Positions 17,044 through 26,853 of a stretch of 64,000 bases of DNA are shown here, in pieces. The stretch is from Pseudoalteromonas aliena SW19 (GTDB lineage Bacteria > Pseudomonadota > Gammaproteobacteria > Enterobacterales > Alteromonadaceae). The stretch spans positions 992,001 through 1,056,000 of the forward strand of contig NZ_AQGU01000025.1 in assembly GCF_014905615.1 (NCBI RefSeq). Reading direction: 5' to 3'. A model generated the notes under the pieces. The model made no database searches. It saw only the letters and a list, made by a program, of their open reading frames with translations, and was not told the origin of the DNA. Numbering within the stretch: the stretch's first letter is position 1; the number at the start of each line of letters is the position of its first letter. The position numbers and the translations under genes were made by a program.

Positions 17044-17850
17044 ATGCTGATTATTAGTTTAACTATTATTGCCAGTTTATTTTATGTGCTAGCAACGTCT
17101 CACGTGCTTTCACGACTATTTCACCAACAAGGCCCGAGCCAAAAAGTCACCATAGTACTGAGTACGGTTGCTATATTGGCGCATATGCTATTGTTGGTAA
17201 ACTCTGTTTTTCGTGCCGACGGCCAAGATTTAAGTATCGTTAATGTGGCTTTACTAACCTGCTGGGTTATCGTTGTATCCGTCACGGCCGTATCGTTAAA
17301 GTTTCCTGCAACCTTGTTACTCCCTGTTGTATATGGTTTTGCCGCATTATTAAGCATTGCAAGCTTATTTATCCCTCACCACTTGCTTTTGCAAAGCTTG
17401 CAAGTTGAAATTGGCTTAGTCACTCATATTTCTTTATCTTTACTGGCATATTGTATTTTAATTATTGCTACTTTATACGGGGTTCAGTTTTACTTTATTG
17501 ATAAGCGTTTAAAACGTAAAGATTTAGCCATAGTGCATAGTCATTTACCACCTCTTATGGTTGTTGAGCGCCAACTATACCAACTGCTTAACTTAGGTAC
17601 TGTACTACTTACTTTTGCATTAATATCTGGCTTTGTTTTTCTGGATGGGATGTTTGCAAAAGAATTTATCCACAAAACGATACTATCTTTGCTCGCTTGG
17701 GTAATATTTGCTGTCGTTGCATTAGGTCATATGAAAAAAGGATGGAGAGGAAAACCCGTTGTTATTACCATCATGGTCGCTGCATTTATCCTCACACTTG
17801 CTTATTTTGGCAGCCGTTTCATACAAGAAGTGGTACTTAATAAGTTTTAA
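17044..17850 (+). CDS. ypjD: Inner membrane protein YpjD (cytochrome c assembly/CcsA-like family)
   Basis: 268 residues with about eight hydrophobic segments, beginning MLIISLTIIASLFYVLATSH. It belongs to the CcmC/CcsA-like membrane family, with conserved HISLSLLAYCILIIATLYGVQFY and a late GLFWG-like region replaced by LSLLAWVIFAVV. The E. coli orthologue lies in the same place between ffh and yfjD. Its function is not firmly known; haem handling is only suggested by the family. It is followed after 61 bases by yfjD and they probably form an operon. Confidence 0.88.
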   Translation: MLIISLTIIASLFYVLATSHVLSRLFHQQGPSQKVTIVLSTVAILAHMLLLVNSVFRADGQDLSIVNVALLTCWVIVVSVTAVSLKFPATLLLPVVYGFAALLSIASLFIPHHLLLQSLQVEIGLVTHISLSLLAYCILIIATLYGVQFYFIDKRLKRKDLAIVHSHLPPLMVVERQLYQLLNLGTVLLTFALISGFVFLDGMFAKEFIHKTILSLLAWVIFAVVALGHMKKGWRGKPVVITIMVAAFILTLAYFGSRFIQEVVLNKF

Positions 17851-17911
17851 CTTGACTCTGCAAGCTCACTCTAGCTTAATACGCATTGATTTATAAGAAA
17901 AGGATCCATCG

Positions 17912-19180
17912 TTGGACGACATATCGACAAGTACCCTATTTATCATTTTAGGTTTATTGGTACTTTTTTCTGCTTATTTTTCCGGTTCAGAAACTGGGAT
18001 CATGTCAATCAATCGTATACGCCTGCGACATCTTGCTAAACAAGATCATCGTGCAGCTAAGCGAGTCAGTAAATTACTCAGCCGTCCAGATAGATTAATT
18101 GGTTTAATTTTAATCGGCAATAACCTAGTCAATATAGCAGCGGCGCAAGTTGCCACTATTATTGGTATACGTTTATATGGTGATTTAGGTATCGCTATTG
18201 CTACAGGTGCACTCACACTTGTTGTGCTGATATTTGCCGAGGTGACTCCTAAGACACTTGCCGCTTTATATCCTGAAAAAGTTGCTTTTCCAAGTTCAAT
18301 AATACTCAAAGGGTTACTTAAAATTCTATTCCCTTTTGTTGTTGTTATTAACTGGATGACTAATGGAATACTGCGGTTATTTGGTATTAGTGCCGCTCAA
18401 ATTGACGAACACAGCATGAGTAAAGAAGAATTAAAAACAGTGGTAAACGAATCCGGTGCTCTATTACCCGCCCGTCACCAAAGCATGCTAACTTCAATTT
18501 TAGATTTAGAACAAGTTACCGTTGAAGATATTATGATCCCACGCAACGAAATTGTGGCGATAGATATAAATGACGACTGGAAACTAATTAGCCGCCAGCT
18601 TACGCACTCTCAACATACACGCGTATTACTTTATCGAGATAATATTGACGATGCTGTTGGGTTTATTCATTCGCGTGATGCGCTTAGACTACTTACAAAA
18701 GAGCAATTTGATAAACCATCACTATTGCGTGCGGTTCGTGAAATTTACTTTATACCTGAAGGTACTTCGCTCAATACGCAACTTTTAAAATTCCAACAAT
18801 CTAAAGAACGTATTGGTTTGGTGGTTGACGAATACGGTGACATTCAAGGTTTAGTTACACTCGAAGATATTCTTGAAGAAGTAGTTGGTGACTTTACAAC
18901 AACGCAAACACGCACACCAAGTGAAGAAGTTACCACTCAAACAGATGGTTCTTTTATTGTTGATGGTGGTGCTAACGTTCGCGATTTAAACAAAGAAATG
19001 GGTTGGGAATTTCCGCTCGATGGCCCTAAAACACTTAGCGGCTTAATTGTTGAGTATTTAGAAGACATTCCTGATGCCAACATTAGTTTACGTATTGCTG
19101 GTTACCCTGTTGAAGTGCTCGAAGTAAAAGAGAACATGATTAAACAGGTAAAAATACAGCCTAGTAAGCGAACCCGTTAA
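17912..19180 (+). CDS. yfjD: CNNM/CorB-type transporter with DUF21, CBS pair and CorC_HlyC domain
   Basis: 422 residues. The DUF21 membrane domain (about 5-185, FSGSETGIMSINRIRLRHLA, PKTLAALYPEKVAF) is followed by two CBS domains (about 205-325, VEDIMIPRNEIVAIDI, LVVDEYGDIQGLVTLEDILEEVVGD) and a C-terminal CorC_HlyC domain (about 340-420, DGSFIVDGGANVRDLNKEMG). The family is linked to Mg2+/Co2+ efflux. The start is TTG at 17912, supported by AAAGGA seven bases upstream; no ATG is suitably placed. The neighbour order ffh/ypjD/yfjD matches E. coli. Confidence 0.94.
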   Translation: MDDISTSTLFIILGLLVLFSAYFSGSETGIMSINRIRLRHLAKQDHRAAKRVSKLLSRPDRLIGLILIGNNLVNIAAAQVATIIGIRLYGDLGIAIATGALTLVVLIFAEVTPKTLAALYPEKVAFPSSIILKGLLKILFPFVVVINWMTNGILRLFGISAAQIDEHSMSKEELKTVVNESGALLPARHQSMLTSILDLEQVTVEDIMIPRNEIVAIDINDDWKLISRQLTHSQHTRVLLYRDNIDDAVGFIHSRDALRLLTKEQFDKPSLLRAVREIYFIPEGTSLNTQLLKFQQSKERIGLVVDEYGDIQGLVTLEDILEEVVGDFTTTQTRTPSEEVTTQTDGSFIVDGGANVRDLNKEMGWEFPLDGPKTLSGLIVEYLEDIPDANISLRIAGYPVEVLEVKENMIKQVKIQPSKRTR

Positions 19181-19190
19181 AACAAAAAAG

Positions 19191-19212
19191 GAGCCATTTG
19201 GCTCCTTATTTA
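19191..19212 (+). terminator. yfjD terminator
   Basis: GGAGCC/GGCTCC stem at 19191-19206 with an A run before and a T-rich tail after. It lies between the convergent yfjD and lipoprotein genes and may serve both. Confidence 0.85.
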
Positions 19213-19225
19213 AACTGTTTTTCTA

Positions 19226-19834
19226 TTACGTAAATAGCCGTTCCAACCAACCTTTATCAAGTTCATCTTCACATCGCTTTAATTGCGCACCATAACGGCT
19301 TGCTCTGTTTTTTACCTTATTAGCTACGCCCATTAGCCACTTTTTTTTCTTGTAAGTACCACGTTTGTAGCCGCCCCACCCTTCATGATAATTAAGGTAT
19401 TGTGCGTAAGCATCCCATTTAGAAATACCATTCACTTTGTGAGTTTTATAAACAAACCATGCCATAAAATCAATTGCATCATCGAAGTCGTCCCGATCTG
19501 CGCCACTGTTACCCGTCTCTCTAATATAATCAGACCACGTAGGCGTTTTGGCCTGTGAATAACCATAAGCATCACTGGCACGACCCGTTGGGATTATCCA
19601 TAAAAAATATTCCATCGGTGGGGCTGCGTCGTGTTTAAACGAGCTTTCTTGATACATCATACTCATGAGTACGTGCTTTGGAGAGCCCCACTTTTCTTGA
19701 GCGTCTTTTGCGTCGTAATACCAATCTGACTTTTCTTCAAAAATTTTACAAATATCATTAGGTTGCTTTGGAGGAGCTGTTGCACAGCCAGCTATAGTCA
19801 GCACTAGAGATAAAATAATTGTGTTTTTTTTCAT
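19226..19834 (-). CDS. Lipoprotein with lytic transglycosylase (SLT-like) fold
   Basis: 202 residues. The lipobox TIAGC places the lipidated cysteine at C17 after a short signal peptide. The mature part looks like a lysozyme-like SLT domain: LMSMMYQESSFKHDA carries the likely catalytic E63, followed by DAYGYSQAKTPTWSDYIRET and the closing DAYAQYLNYHEGWGGYKRGT. Such enzymes cleave peptidoglycan glycan strands with a 1,6-anhydro product. It stands alone between convergent yfjD and upstream gshA. Substrate preference cannot be read from the sequence. Confidence 0.85.
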   Translation of the reverse strand: MKKNTIILSLVLTIAGCATAPPKQPNDICKIFEEKSDWYYDAKDAQEKWGSPKHVLMSMMYQESSFKHDAAPPMEYFLWIIPTGRASDAYGYSQAKTPTWSDYIRETGNSGADRDDFDDAIDFMAWFVYKTHKVNGISKWDAYAQYLNYHEGWGGYKRGTYKKKKWLMGVANKVKNRASRYGAQLKRCEDELDKGWLERLFT

Positions 19835-19925
19835 ATTTTAAGATCTCACTGAACTTTTATAAAATGTGTAGGTCTGATTTTATAATGCAGCAGTACAGCA
19901 TTGTTTCATCCCTGAAGAATATTTA

Positions 19926-19953
19926 CGCAGCCACTTAAGGGCTGCGTTTTTTT
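19926..19953. terminator. Hairpin between gshA and the lipoprotein gene
   Basis: CGCAGCC (19926-19932) and GGCTGCG (19940-19946) form a 7-bp stem. The T run follows it on the plus strand, opposite to gshA transcription; on the minus strand the tail is only TAAATATT. It may still end the gshA transcript, but the orientation is odd. Confidence 0.5.
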
Positions 19954-19971
19954 ATTTTAACTAACAGCCAA

Positions 19972-21549
19972 TTATTTCCCTTTAAAATACGCATCCAAAA
20001 ATTCAGTAAACGATTGCGTATCAGCCCCTTCAATCGCTGCCTGAGCCTCATTAGACTCTACAACTTGTTGCTCCAACCAAGGCTTTAAAAACTCACTGTA
20101 CTGGGCCTCAGCATGGTTTTTCCTATACTTATTAGCCAACGCTAAAGCAAAATGTCCATTATCTAAACCAGACTCTTTTAGTTCTGCCACATAACGCCCC
20201 GAATAGGTCAATGCTGGGTTATGGATCCATGTAGCCATCCGCTTTACTGTACTTGAGTAATAATCAACACCGTAAGCATTATCCATCCACACAGCTACTT
20301 CACTTAATTGAGAAAATATCTCATCTCCCCATGATTGAAGACTACGTGATTCATTATTAAAGTTAAGCATGAGCCCTTCTTCGCGACCCTGATTTACAAC
20401 CGTATCGAGGTTTTCAGTGCTACACGCTTGTTCTTTCCAATCCATTTGTGGTGAATTTTTTAATAAGCAATACGTCAAAAAAACATCTAGAAAGTGAATC
20501 TGCTCTATATCAATACCCACTTCGCTAAATGGGTTTACATCTAGTGCGCGAATTTCAATATACTCAATACCCGCTCTAAGTAATGCATCTGTTGGCGTTT
20601 CACCATTTTTAGCATTGCGTTTAGGGCGTATAGGTGAATAAAATTCATTTTCGATTTGCAGTATATTTTTATTTAGTTGCTTAGGTGCTGTACTCGTATA
20701 ATCATCAAGATTACTGTAAATGTCTGATGGCGTATTAATTGCTTTCTTAAGCCCTGCTACATACTCATCAAGCGAATTATACATAACACGTAAAGATGAT
20801 TGTGCGCTATTTGTATACCCTAGGTTACCTAAACGCAGCGCAGTGCCCACCTCTAAATAAAGTGTGCCTTTGCCCAGTTTTTTGAAGGGTAACTCTGTTT
20901 TTCGCCCTTGTAAAAATGAGCTGCATAAAGCCGGTGATGCACCAAATAGATAACTAATTAACCATAGTTCGCGCTTAAAGTTTCGGATAAGTGCTAAATA
21001 ACCATCAGAAATAAAATCTTGCATGCTTGCATTGCTTTGTTCTAGCGAATGAAGCGAGTGCCACAAGGTATCTGGAAAAGAAATATTAAAATGCACACCC
21101 GCGATGGCTTGCATCATACTACCGTAGCGATTTTTTAACCCTTCACGATAGAGTGTTTTCATTTTACCTGTATTGGAACTGCCAAATTGAGCTAAAACAA
21201 TATCATCTTGATGCTCGATAAAGCATGGCATACTAATAGGCCAAAGCAGTTCATCACCCATTTTTTCTAGCGTAAACTTTTGTAAATCTTTTAATTGCTT
21301 AAGAGTTTGCGACGACGAATCACTAACAGGGGTGATAAACTCAAGTAATGACTCAGAAAAGTCAGTTGTAATATGACCGTTAGTTAACGCACTACCCACA
21401 CCTTTAGGGTGCCCTTTAGGAGATATCACGCCATTACTTTGTATTCTTAGCGACTCTCGTTCAATGCCACGTTTAATGCCTTTAACTGCGTTGTGGTGCT
21501 TTTCAGCTGATAACGCATTAAGCGCATTTGTTAAATCATGTGTTGTCAA
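19972..21549 (-). CDS. gshA: Glutamate-cysteine ligase
   Basis: 525 residues, close to the E. coli GshA length (518). It joins glutamate and cysteine with ATP, the first and limiting step of glutathione synthesis in the cytoplasm. Typical stretches are GIKRGIERESLRIQSNGVIS, HITTDFSESLLEFITPVS, MQAIAGVHFNISFPDTLW, YIEIRALDVNPFSEVGIDIE and TWIHNPALTYSGRYVAELKE. Transcribed alone. The gap upstream (21550-22164) holds a repeat A copy and otherwise nothing recognisable. Confidence 0.96.
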   Translation of the reverse strand: MTTHDLTNALNALSAEKHHNAVKGIKRGIERESLRIQSNGVISPKGHPKGVGSALTNGHITTDFSESLLEFITPVSDSSSQTLKQLKDLQKFTLEKMGDELLWPISMPCFIEHQDDIVLAQFGSSNTGKMKTLYREGLKNRYGSMMQAIAGVHFNISFPDTLWHSLHSLEQSNASMQDFISDGYLALIRNFKRELWLISYLFGASPALCSSFLQGRKTELPFKKLGKGTLYLEVGTALRLGNLGYTNSAQSSLRVMYNSLDEYVAGLKKAINTPSDIYSNLDDYTSTAPKQLNKNILQIENEFYSPIRPKRNAKNGETPTDALLRAGIEYIEIRALDVNPFSEVGIDIEQIHFLDVFLTYCLLKNSPQMDWKEQACSTENLDTVVNQGREEGLMLNFNNESRSLQSWGDEIFSQLSEVAVWMDNAYGVDYYSSTVKRMATWIHNPALTYSGRYVAELKESGLDNGHFALALANKYRKNHAEAQYSEFLKPWLEQQVVESNEAQAAIEGADTQSFTEFLDAYFKGK

Positions 21550-21781
21550 AAATATTTCCTCGGGCCACGTGGCTTAATCATAGGGTTATGGGGGCTAGTC
21601 ACTTATTACTCAAGATTAAATTGCTAAGAACGATACAATTTTTTACCAATGATCGTTTGCCCTGTTTTGAAGGTACGCGTGATATGAATTACACCATGCA
21701 ATAAATCGTAATACTGCCACTGCTCTTAACATTATACAATTGCTTTGCACGGGCAATTAACCAATTTCTAGTAAAACATAT

Positions 21782-21960
21782 TAGGCCGTGCTGACTTTTC
21801 GTAATTAATTCTTCAGCTAACAGTTTGGTATTTAGGCAAGGCAGAGGCTATGCAGTGTGGTTATCCCCCATAAATAGGCGATTAGAATAAATGCCAAACA
21901 TACGCTACCCATTGGGTTTCCCCTAGAGGCGATTAACTCTTTGTTGCCTAAACGGATGTA
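21782..21960. repeat. Repeat family A, copy 2 (near full length)
   Basis: The inverse complement of the copy at 33061-33245 over nearly its whole length: shared blocks include CAGTTTGGTATTTAGG, CCCATAAATAGGCG and GATTAACTCTTTGTTGC. It carries an insertion-like ATGCCAAACATACGCTAC also hinted at in copies 1 and 3. It occupies the centre of the 615-base gap between gshA and the PAS chemoreceptor gene; the remaining ~435 bases of the gap show no gene. Confidence 0.88.
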
Positions 21961-22179
21961 GGTTAACCTTAGTATTAAGTTAGCCGCTTAATAGACCAGA
22001 ATTTAGATAAAAATAATTCAAAGCACTTTCAATAATTATAATTTAATTTAAAAAGACTTGATGTAGATCATAAAAGTGTAAGATATAAATTGTAAGCAGG
22101 TATAGATTGGTTCGATTTTTTGCTTTGTACCCAGTAAGCAATATAATAGCGACAACATTAAAGGATGACAGTAAATACA

Positions 22180-23730
22180 ATGCGCAATAATAAAAGCTTA
22201 ATAAATGAAGAGGTTCACTTTGATGAATCACAAGAGCTCGTTTCCACAACGGATCTCAGAGGTGTAATTACATACGCTAATCAAGAGTTTTGTGCTATCG
22301 CAGGATATAGTCCAGAAGAGCTAATGGGTAAAAACCATAATATTGTACGTCATCCAGATATGCCGAAGGCGGCATTTAAAGAAATGTGGACAATACTAAA
22401 GCAAGGTCACTCTTGGCGAGGCATGGTAAAAAATCGCTGCAAAGATGGACGCTACTACTGGGTAGATGCCTTTGTGACGCCAATTTTTGAGCACGGGCAA
22501 TTGATCGGCTATCAATCAGTAAGAAGTAAAGCAAGTGAACAACTTAAACAACGCGCCCAGCACCTTTACAATAAAATAAACGCGGGTAAATCACTGTTCA
22601 ACCTTCGCGAGCAAACAAATCTTAGACAAGGTATTACACTTATTGGCTTAATCGCTTGGTTAGTTTCTGTTGCTTTATTGGCCTCTTGGAGTGCTGCGTT
22701 AATTAATTCACTTGTGTGTGTTTTAGTTATAGCGCTAAATTATGATGAATTAATTGCCACCCCCAAGATATTAAACACACAAAAAGCAAATTTCGATTCG
22801 GTCTCTCGCTACATTTTTAGTGGAAGTAATCCACATAGTGTGAGTGATTATAGAGAGCAAATGCTTAGCGCAAAATTACGAACTGTACTTGGCAGAATGA
22901 GAGATTCAACGCTGAATTTCAATAATATAGCGATACACCTAGATGAACAATCAACACTAACGGAAAAAGGTATCGCCTCACAAGGACAGCGCTTAGAACA
23001 AATAGCCTCGGCAATGCTACAAATGAGTTCAACTATTGGTGAAATATCTAATAATACTCACCATACAGCTGATAAAGTAAATCTTACGCATCAAAGTTGT
23101 TCTGATATAAAACAACATATTGCTGGCAATAGCTCGATGGTATCTGACTTAGCGACACAAGTAGAACAAGCAGCTACAACAGCAAATAGTTTAGCTTCTG
23201 AAGCGGATAAGATCGGCCAAGTAATGAGTGAGATTGAGGGTATTGCCGAACAAACCAACTTGCTTGCGCTTAATGCCGCTATCGAAGCCGCTCGTGCTGG
23301 TGAACATGGACGTGGCTTTGCCGTTGTGGCTGATGAAGTGCGTGCACTTTCATCTCGTACTCAAAATGCAACAGCTCAGATTCATAGCTCAATAAAAGAA
23401 ATCCAAGACACATTATTTAGCTGGTCTAAAATAATGCAAGATACTAAAACACAAGCCGATAGTTGCGTTAGCACAACAGATCAAACTCAAGTAGAGCTTG
23501 ATGGTATATTTTTGCAAATAAGCGAAATATCTCAACTAGCGACTCAAATATCTGCTGCTGCAGAAGAACAACAAGTTGTTAGTAGTGACATTGGTGGCAA
23601 CGTAACACAGATTAAAGAGCTTGGTGACGATAACTTAAACTTGAGCTTTAATGTTGCAAAAGGAGCCGCTGAGCTAGTTGAGGGCTCACGTAAGGTAAAT
23701 GATCTTTTACTTACTTTTACTGCCAAATAA
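22180..23730 (+). CDS. PAS-domain methyl-accepting chemotaxis protein (Aer-like)
   Basis: 516 residues from MRNNKSL. I prefer this start to the ATG at 22165 because AAAGGA lies 13-14 bases upstream of it and touches the earlier ATG. A PAS domain (about 15-120) with [20 protein letters not shown] and [20 protein letters not shown] resembles the FAD-binding PAS of the aerotaxis receptor Aer. A hydrophobic hairpin at about 150-185 anchors it to the inner membrane. The MCP signalling domain (about 240-510) has the invariant tip [20 protein letters not shown] followed by [17 protein letters not shown]. Aerotaxis or redox sensing is likely by family. A terminator follows at 23783. Confidence 0.9.
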   Translation: MRNNKSLINEEVHFDESQELVSTTDLRGVITYANQEFCAIAGYSPEELMGKNHNIVRHPDMPKAAFKEMWTILKQGHSWRGMVKNRCKDGRYYWVDAFVTPIFEHGQLIGYQSVRSKASEQLKQRAQHLYNKINAGKSLFNLREQTNLRQGITLIGLIAWLVSVALLASWSAALINSLVCVLVIALNYDELIATPKILNTQKANFDSVSRYIFSGSNPHSVSDYREQMLSAKLRTVLGRMRDSTLNFNNIAIHLDEQSTLTEKGIASQGQRLEQIASAMLQMSSTIGEISNNTHHTADKVNLTHQSCSDIKQHIAGNSSMVSDLATQVEQAATTANSLASEADKIGQVMSEIEGIAEQTNLLALNAAIEAARAGEHGRGFAVVADEVRALSSRTQNATAQIHSSIKEIQDTLFSWSKIMQDTKTQADSCVSTTDQTQVELDGIFLQISEISQLATQISAAAEEQQVVSSDIGGNVTQIKELGDDNLNLSFNVAKGAAELVEGSRKVNDLLLTFTAK

Positions 23731-23782
23731 CAATTAACTTTAAACTGCCTCTAAGTTCTACGCATTGTTTTCTTTTGAACTG

Positions 23783-23806
23783 GGCCCTATACGGGCCTTT
23801 TTTTAT
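23783..23806 (+). terminator. Terminator of the PAS chemoreceptor gene
   Basis: GGCCC (23783-23787) pairs with GGGCC (23793-23797), followed by a run of T. Located about 50 bases after the stop. Confidence 0.85.
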
Positions 23807-23821
23807 AAAAGAAATACCTTA

Positions 23822-23936
23822 CGTGGTTATTCCCTATAAATAGGCGATAACGTGGAATAAAAGCCAAACATGCGCTGTCCTTTGGATTTTTTCTAGGGAC
23901 AATTAACTCTTTGTTGCTCAATTTTTACTTAGCCTA
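23822..23936. repeat. Repeat family A, copy 3 (partial)
   Basis: Matches the right half of copy 2 and the left half of the copy at 33061 (inverse): GTGGTTATTCCCTATAAATAGGC, and TTTCTAGGGACAATTAACTC with TTTGTTGCTCA. The half with the CAGTCTGCTG block is missing. In the gap 23731-24516 the stretch 23937-24240 shows no gene or structure I can name. Confidence 0.85.
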
Positions 23937-24240
23937 GCTCTTTGTTATCTATAAAGGAAAGAAGTAATATTGAGTTATATCGGACATAAATTACATAGCT
24001 ACCGTAATTAAAGCCCGATAAATTTAATTCCTCCAGTCAGGCTAATAATGCCTATTCGCTGGTAATACTTAATTAAAAAGATTTAATCTGACGCAAGTGG
24101 TGTTAAAAACTTCTGATATACAACTGCATGACGTAAGAGGTAGAGCAATGCAAGAGTAATTACCGAGAGCAACTAAATAACGAGGTTTCTTCCTTGTTAT
24201 CAACAAGATTTTCTTACCTCAAAATAACTCACTTAATTAA

Positions 24241-24399
24241 TACCAATCTGCATAAATCTTTGATCAATTTAACGAATTAAATTGCACTATAACGTCTTTA
24301 AAAATTTTTTATTTAGAACAACTAGATACAAAAATTTTTGCCTAGTTCTAGCGTAATTTTCTTAACGTTAAATAGACCCCATATATAAGCAGATTGGTA
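24241..24399. repeat. Repeat family C, copy 1 (MITE-like, 159 bp)
   Basis: The inverted ends read TACCAATCTGCATA (left) and, in complement, TACCAATCTGCTTATA (right). The whole element is the near-perfect inverse complement of 58261-58418. TA at both ends may be a target duplication. No reading frame. Confidence 0.88.
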
Positions 24400-24455
24400 T
24401 AAGTGGATCAATACAAAAGGCTTGTATTTAGATACCACGAAAATTAGTTAAAAAA

Positions 24456-24478
24456 AATGGGCTATAAATTAGCCCATC
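24456..24478 (-). terminator. Terminator of the chemoreceptor gene at 24517
   Basis: ATGGGCT/AGCCCAT stem (24457-24463 with 24471-24477) followed on the minus strand by a run of T, about 40 bases after the stop. Confidence 0.9.
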
Positions 24479-24516
24479 TTTTATTAACAACTTTTGATAG
24501 CCATTAAAGCTATAAC

Positions 24517-26142
24517 TTACTCAATTCTAAACTTAGCCGTCGCATCTAGCAGATTATCCGATAAGTAATGTAGGTTTTTAGCTACATCACGTACTGCTAG
24601 CAATGAATCCATGGTGTCTTCAAATGACACATGCATATTAGATACATTCTCAACAACCATAGCGGCAACAGAGGTCTGTTCTTCAGTCGCAGCTGCAATC
24701 TGTGAGTTCATACCATTAATTTCTAGCATCTGCTCTGCTATTTTTTCAATTGAGATACCTGTTTTCTCAGCAGCGGTCGCGTTGTCAGTTGCCATATCAC
24801 GAGCCGAAGTCATTGCTGTAACAGACTCATTAGCTGCTTTAGTTAGTGCGCCTAATAGTTCACGAATTTCATTAGTAGAATGCGCTGTACGAGAAGCAAG
24901 CTCACGAACTTCATCAGCAACAACGGCAAAACCACGACCATGTTCACCAGCACGTGCAGCTTCAATTGCAGCATTAAGCGCTAATAAGTTAGTTTGATCA
25001 GCAATTGAAGTAATTACGTTCAAAATTTGTGACACATTTTTTGTATCATCTGCAAGTTTATTGATTGTTGTAGCTGCTTGATTTATTTCATCGCTAAGAG
25101 TGCGAGAAGCGGTTACAGACATTTGTACTTGAGAGCGGCTTTGTTCTACTTCTTTTTCTGCAGTTTGAACCGCATGTGAAGCATTACCTGCTGATTGAGA
25201 TATATCGCCAACACTCTGCTTCATTTCTTCCATTGACTGCTTGACAATTTCTGCGTCAGTGGTTTGCTTTGTTGTAGCTTTTTCGGCTTGCTCCATGCCT
25301 TGCATTAACCGTGTTGAGTTTTCCATTAACGGCTCACATACCGCAATTACTTCAAGTACAGTATCTTTAAGTAAGGCTATAAACGCATTAAAGTTAATTG
25401 ACACTTGCCCGATTTCATCTTCTGAGTTTACTGCTAACTGCGTACTTAAAGAACCCTTACCGCTTGCAAGTAAGCTTAAGTTATTTGCGGCATCACTCGC
25501 TGATGAACCGATCCCTTTGGCAATCCAAATAGCCATAAACAAAAGCAACGTTAGAGATACAACTGCAACAACAAGCATCAAAGTGAGGGCATCATCTGAG
25601 CGAGAGCGGGTATTCCCTACCAATTCAAAAAATCTGTCATCCGCTTTTTGCTGTGCACCTTTAAAACTTTCTAACACTGAGCTATATAGAGTTGTTTTTA
25701 ATTTAGCTTGCTGCTGTATTTTACTAAAATCAGCTCCGCCATTAACCATTCCGTTTGCAATGCTAGAAGATATTCTTTCGTAATTAACGAGTTCTTTTTT
25801 TGTTGTGCTATTAACGAAAGAAGGATTTATCTGTTCTATCAACTCTATGTTTGATTCAAGCATTTTATAAGTATCATTTGCTTTTATAACAAGCTCTTGC
25901 TCACCAAATGTTACTGCTTGGGTGTATAACTCATCAAGTTTTTCTAAAAGGGTTACATTTGATGAGGTTAGTTTTACGACTTTGTAAGATGACTTCTCCA
26001 TTTCATCAAGCGACACTCTGTTATCATTCATCGCAAAGTAATTGATCAAAACGATCATTAGAAATGCAATAACAGCTATGCTCGTTATCGCATGTATTTT
26101 TTTAGTAATACTTAAATTTTGAAAAGAGAAGCCTGAAGCCAT
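24517..26142 (-). CDS. Methyl-accepting chemotaxis protein
   Basis: 541 residues. First membrane helix at about 14-35 ([20 protein letters not shown]), a periplasmic helical sensor of about 150 residues (36-188, no identifiable ligand motif), second helix at about 190-213 ([20 protein letters not shown]), HAMP (about 214-268) and a cytoplasmic MCP domain with the signature tip [20 protein letters not shown] followed by [17 protein letters not shown]. It signals through CheA/CheW to the flagellar motor; no che genes are in the window. Transcribed alone, with its own terminator. The ligand is unknown. Confidence 0.93.
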   Translation of the reverse strand: MASGFSFQNLSITKKIHAITSIAVIAFLMIVLINYFAMNDNRVSLDEMEKSSYKVVKLTSSNVTLLEKLDELYTQAVTFGEQELVIKANDTYKMLESNIELIEQINPSFVNSTTKKELVNYERISSSIANGMVNGGADFSKIQQQAKLKTTLYSSVLESFKGAQQKADDRFFELVGNTRSRSDDALTLMLVVAVVSLTLLLFMAIWIAKGIGSSASDAANNLSLLASGKGSLSTQLAVNSEDEIGQVSINFNAFIALLKDTVLEVIAVCEPLMENSTRLMQGMEQAEKATTKQTTDAEIVKQSMEEMKQSVGDISQSAGNASHAVQTAEKEVEQSRSQVQMSVTASRTLSDEINQAATTINKLADDTKNVSQILNVITSIADQTNLLALNAAIEAARAGEHGRGFAVVADEVRELASRTAHSTNEIRELLGALTKAANESVTAMTSARDMATDNATAAEKTGISIEKIAEQMLEINGMNSQIAAATEEQTSVAAMVVENVSNMHVSFEDTMDSLLAVRDVAKNLHYLSDNLLDATAKFRIE

Positions 26143-26309
26143 ACTGTTTACCCTATTTTATTGTCTAGATCTATTATCGGCTCAATACCTATAAGTGTTA
26201 ACTATATTTTTAATATTTCTAGTTTTTTTATGCTTTTTTTGAAATTAAGTGTAATTAGCAACAGCTAAATGTTCAAAAAACGCTCTAATTCAAATTTCAG
26301 TAAAAAAAA

Positions 26310-26333
26310 ACCAGTAACATTGCTGTTACTGGC
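26310..26333 (-). terminator. Terminator after tRNA-Leu
   Basis: CCAGTAACA/TGTTACTGG perfect 9-bp stem (26311-26319 with 26324-26332), loop TTGC, followed on the minus strand by a run of T. Confidence 0.92.
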
Positions 26334-26342
26334 TTATTAATT

Positions 26343-26427
26343 TGGTGCGGATGGGGGGACTTGAACCCCCACGCCCGAAAGCACCACCCCCTCAAGGTGG
26401 CGTGTCTACCAATTCCACCACATCCGC
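26343..26427 (-). tRNA. tRNA-Leu(GAG)
   Basis: An 85-base cloverleaf read on the minus strand. It begins GCGGATG, pairs with CATCCGC at the 3 prime end, and has the encoded CCA tail. The anticodon loop CTTGAGG gives anticodon GAG (reads CUC/CUU leucine codons). The D arm GGAATTGGTAGACAC, the long variable arm typical of leucine tRNA and the T arm GGGGGTTCAAGTCCCCC are present. It lies downstream of secG as in other gammaproteobacteria and is probably co-transcribed with it. Confidence 0.97.
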
Positions 26428-26498
26428 ATTTCAACTTTTACGTAACTGTTAAATTTAATGATTTATTTGAGGAATATAAATCGTTTAACAATTAATTA

Positions 26499-26852
26499 TT
26501 AATTAGGTACATCTGAATTTTTATCTTGAGTAATTGTCACTGGCACATCTTCTTCAACAGGAATTACTGTTTCAGCTGACGGTGCTTTTTGTAAAATTTC
26601 CCACTCATCGGTTTTTTTGATCTGACTTGCTGTAAGGTTGCCTAAAACAATACTCAAAACAAAAAACACAGTGGCTAAACTTGTTGTTGTTTTTGTCATA
26701 AAGTTACCTGCACCTGATGAACCAAAAACAGTCCCAGAAGCGCCAGCACCAAATGATGAACCCATATCTGCGCCTTTACCTTGTTGGATTAAAACCATAC
26801 CAACTAGAGCTAAAGCAACTACTAAATAAACTACTAATAAAATTTCGTACAT
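26499..26852 (-). CDS. secG: Protein translocase subunit SecG
   Basis: 117 residues starting MYEILLVVYLVVALALVGMV, the typical SecG start; nine in-frame residues before it are not used, because AAAGGAACCC lies at the right distance before this ATG. Two membrane helices (about 3-22 and 52-72) flank the conserved QQGKGADMGSSFGAGASGTV followed by FGSSGAGNFMTKTT. SecG assists SecYE-mediated export. The start is one base from the tpiA stop, so translation is coupled. The hydrophilic tail (about 80-117) is acidic and variable. Confidence 0.96.
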   Translation of the reverse strand: MYEILLVVYLVVALALVGMVLIQQGKGADMGSSFGAGASGTVFGSSGAGNFMTKTTTSLATVFFVLSIVLGNLTASQIKKTDEWEILQKAPSAETVIPVEEDVPVTITQDKNSDVPN

Positions 26853-26853
26853 C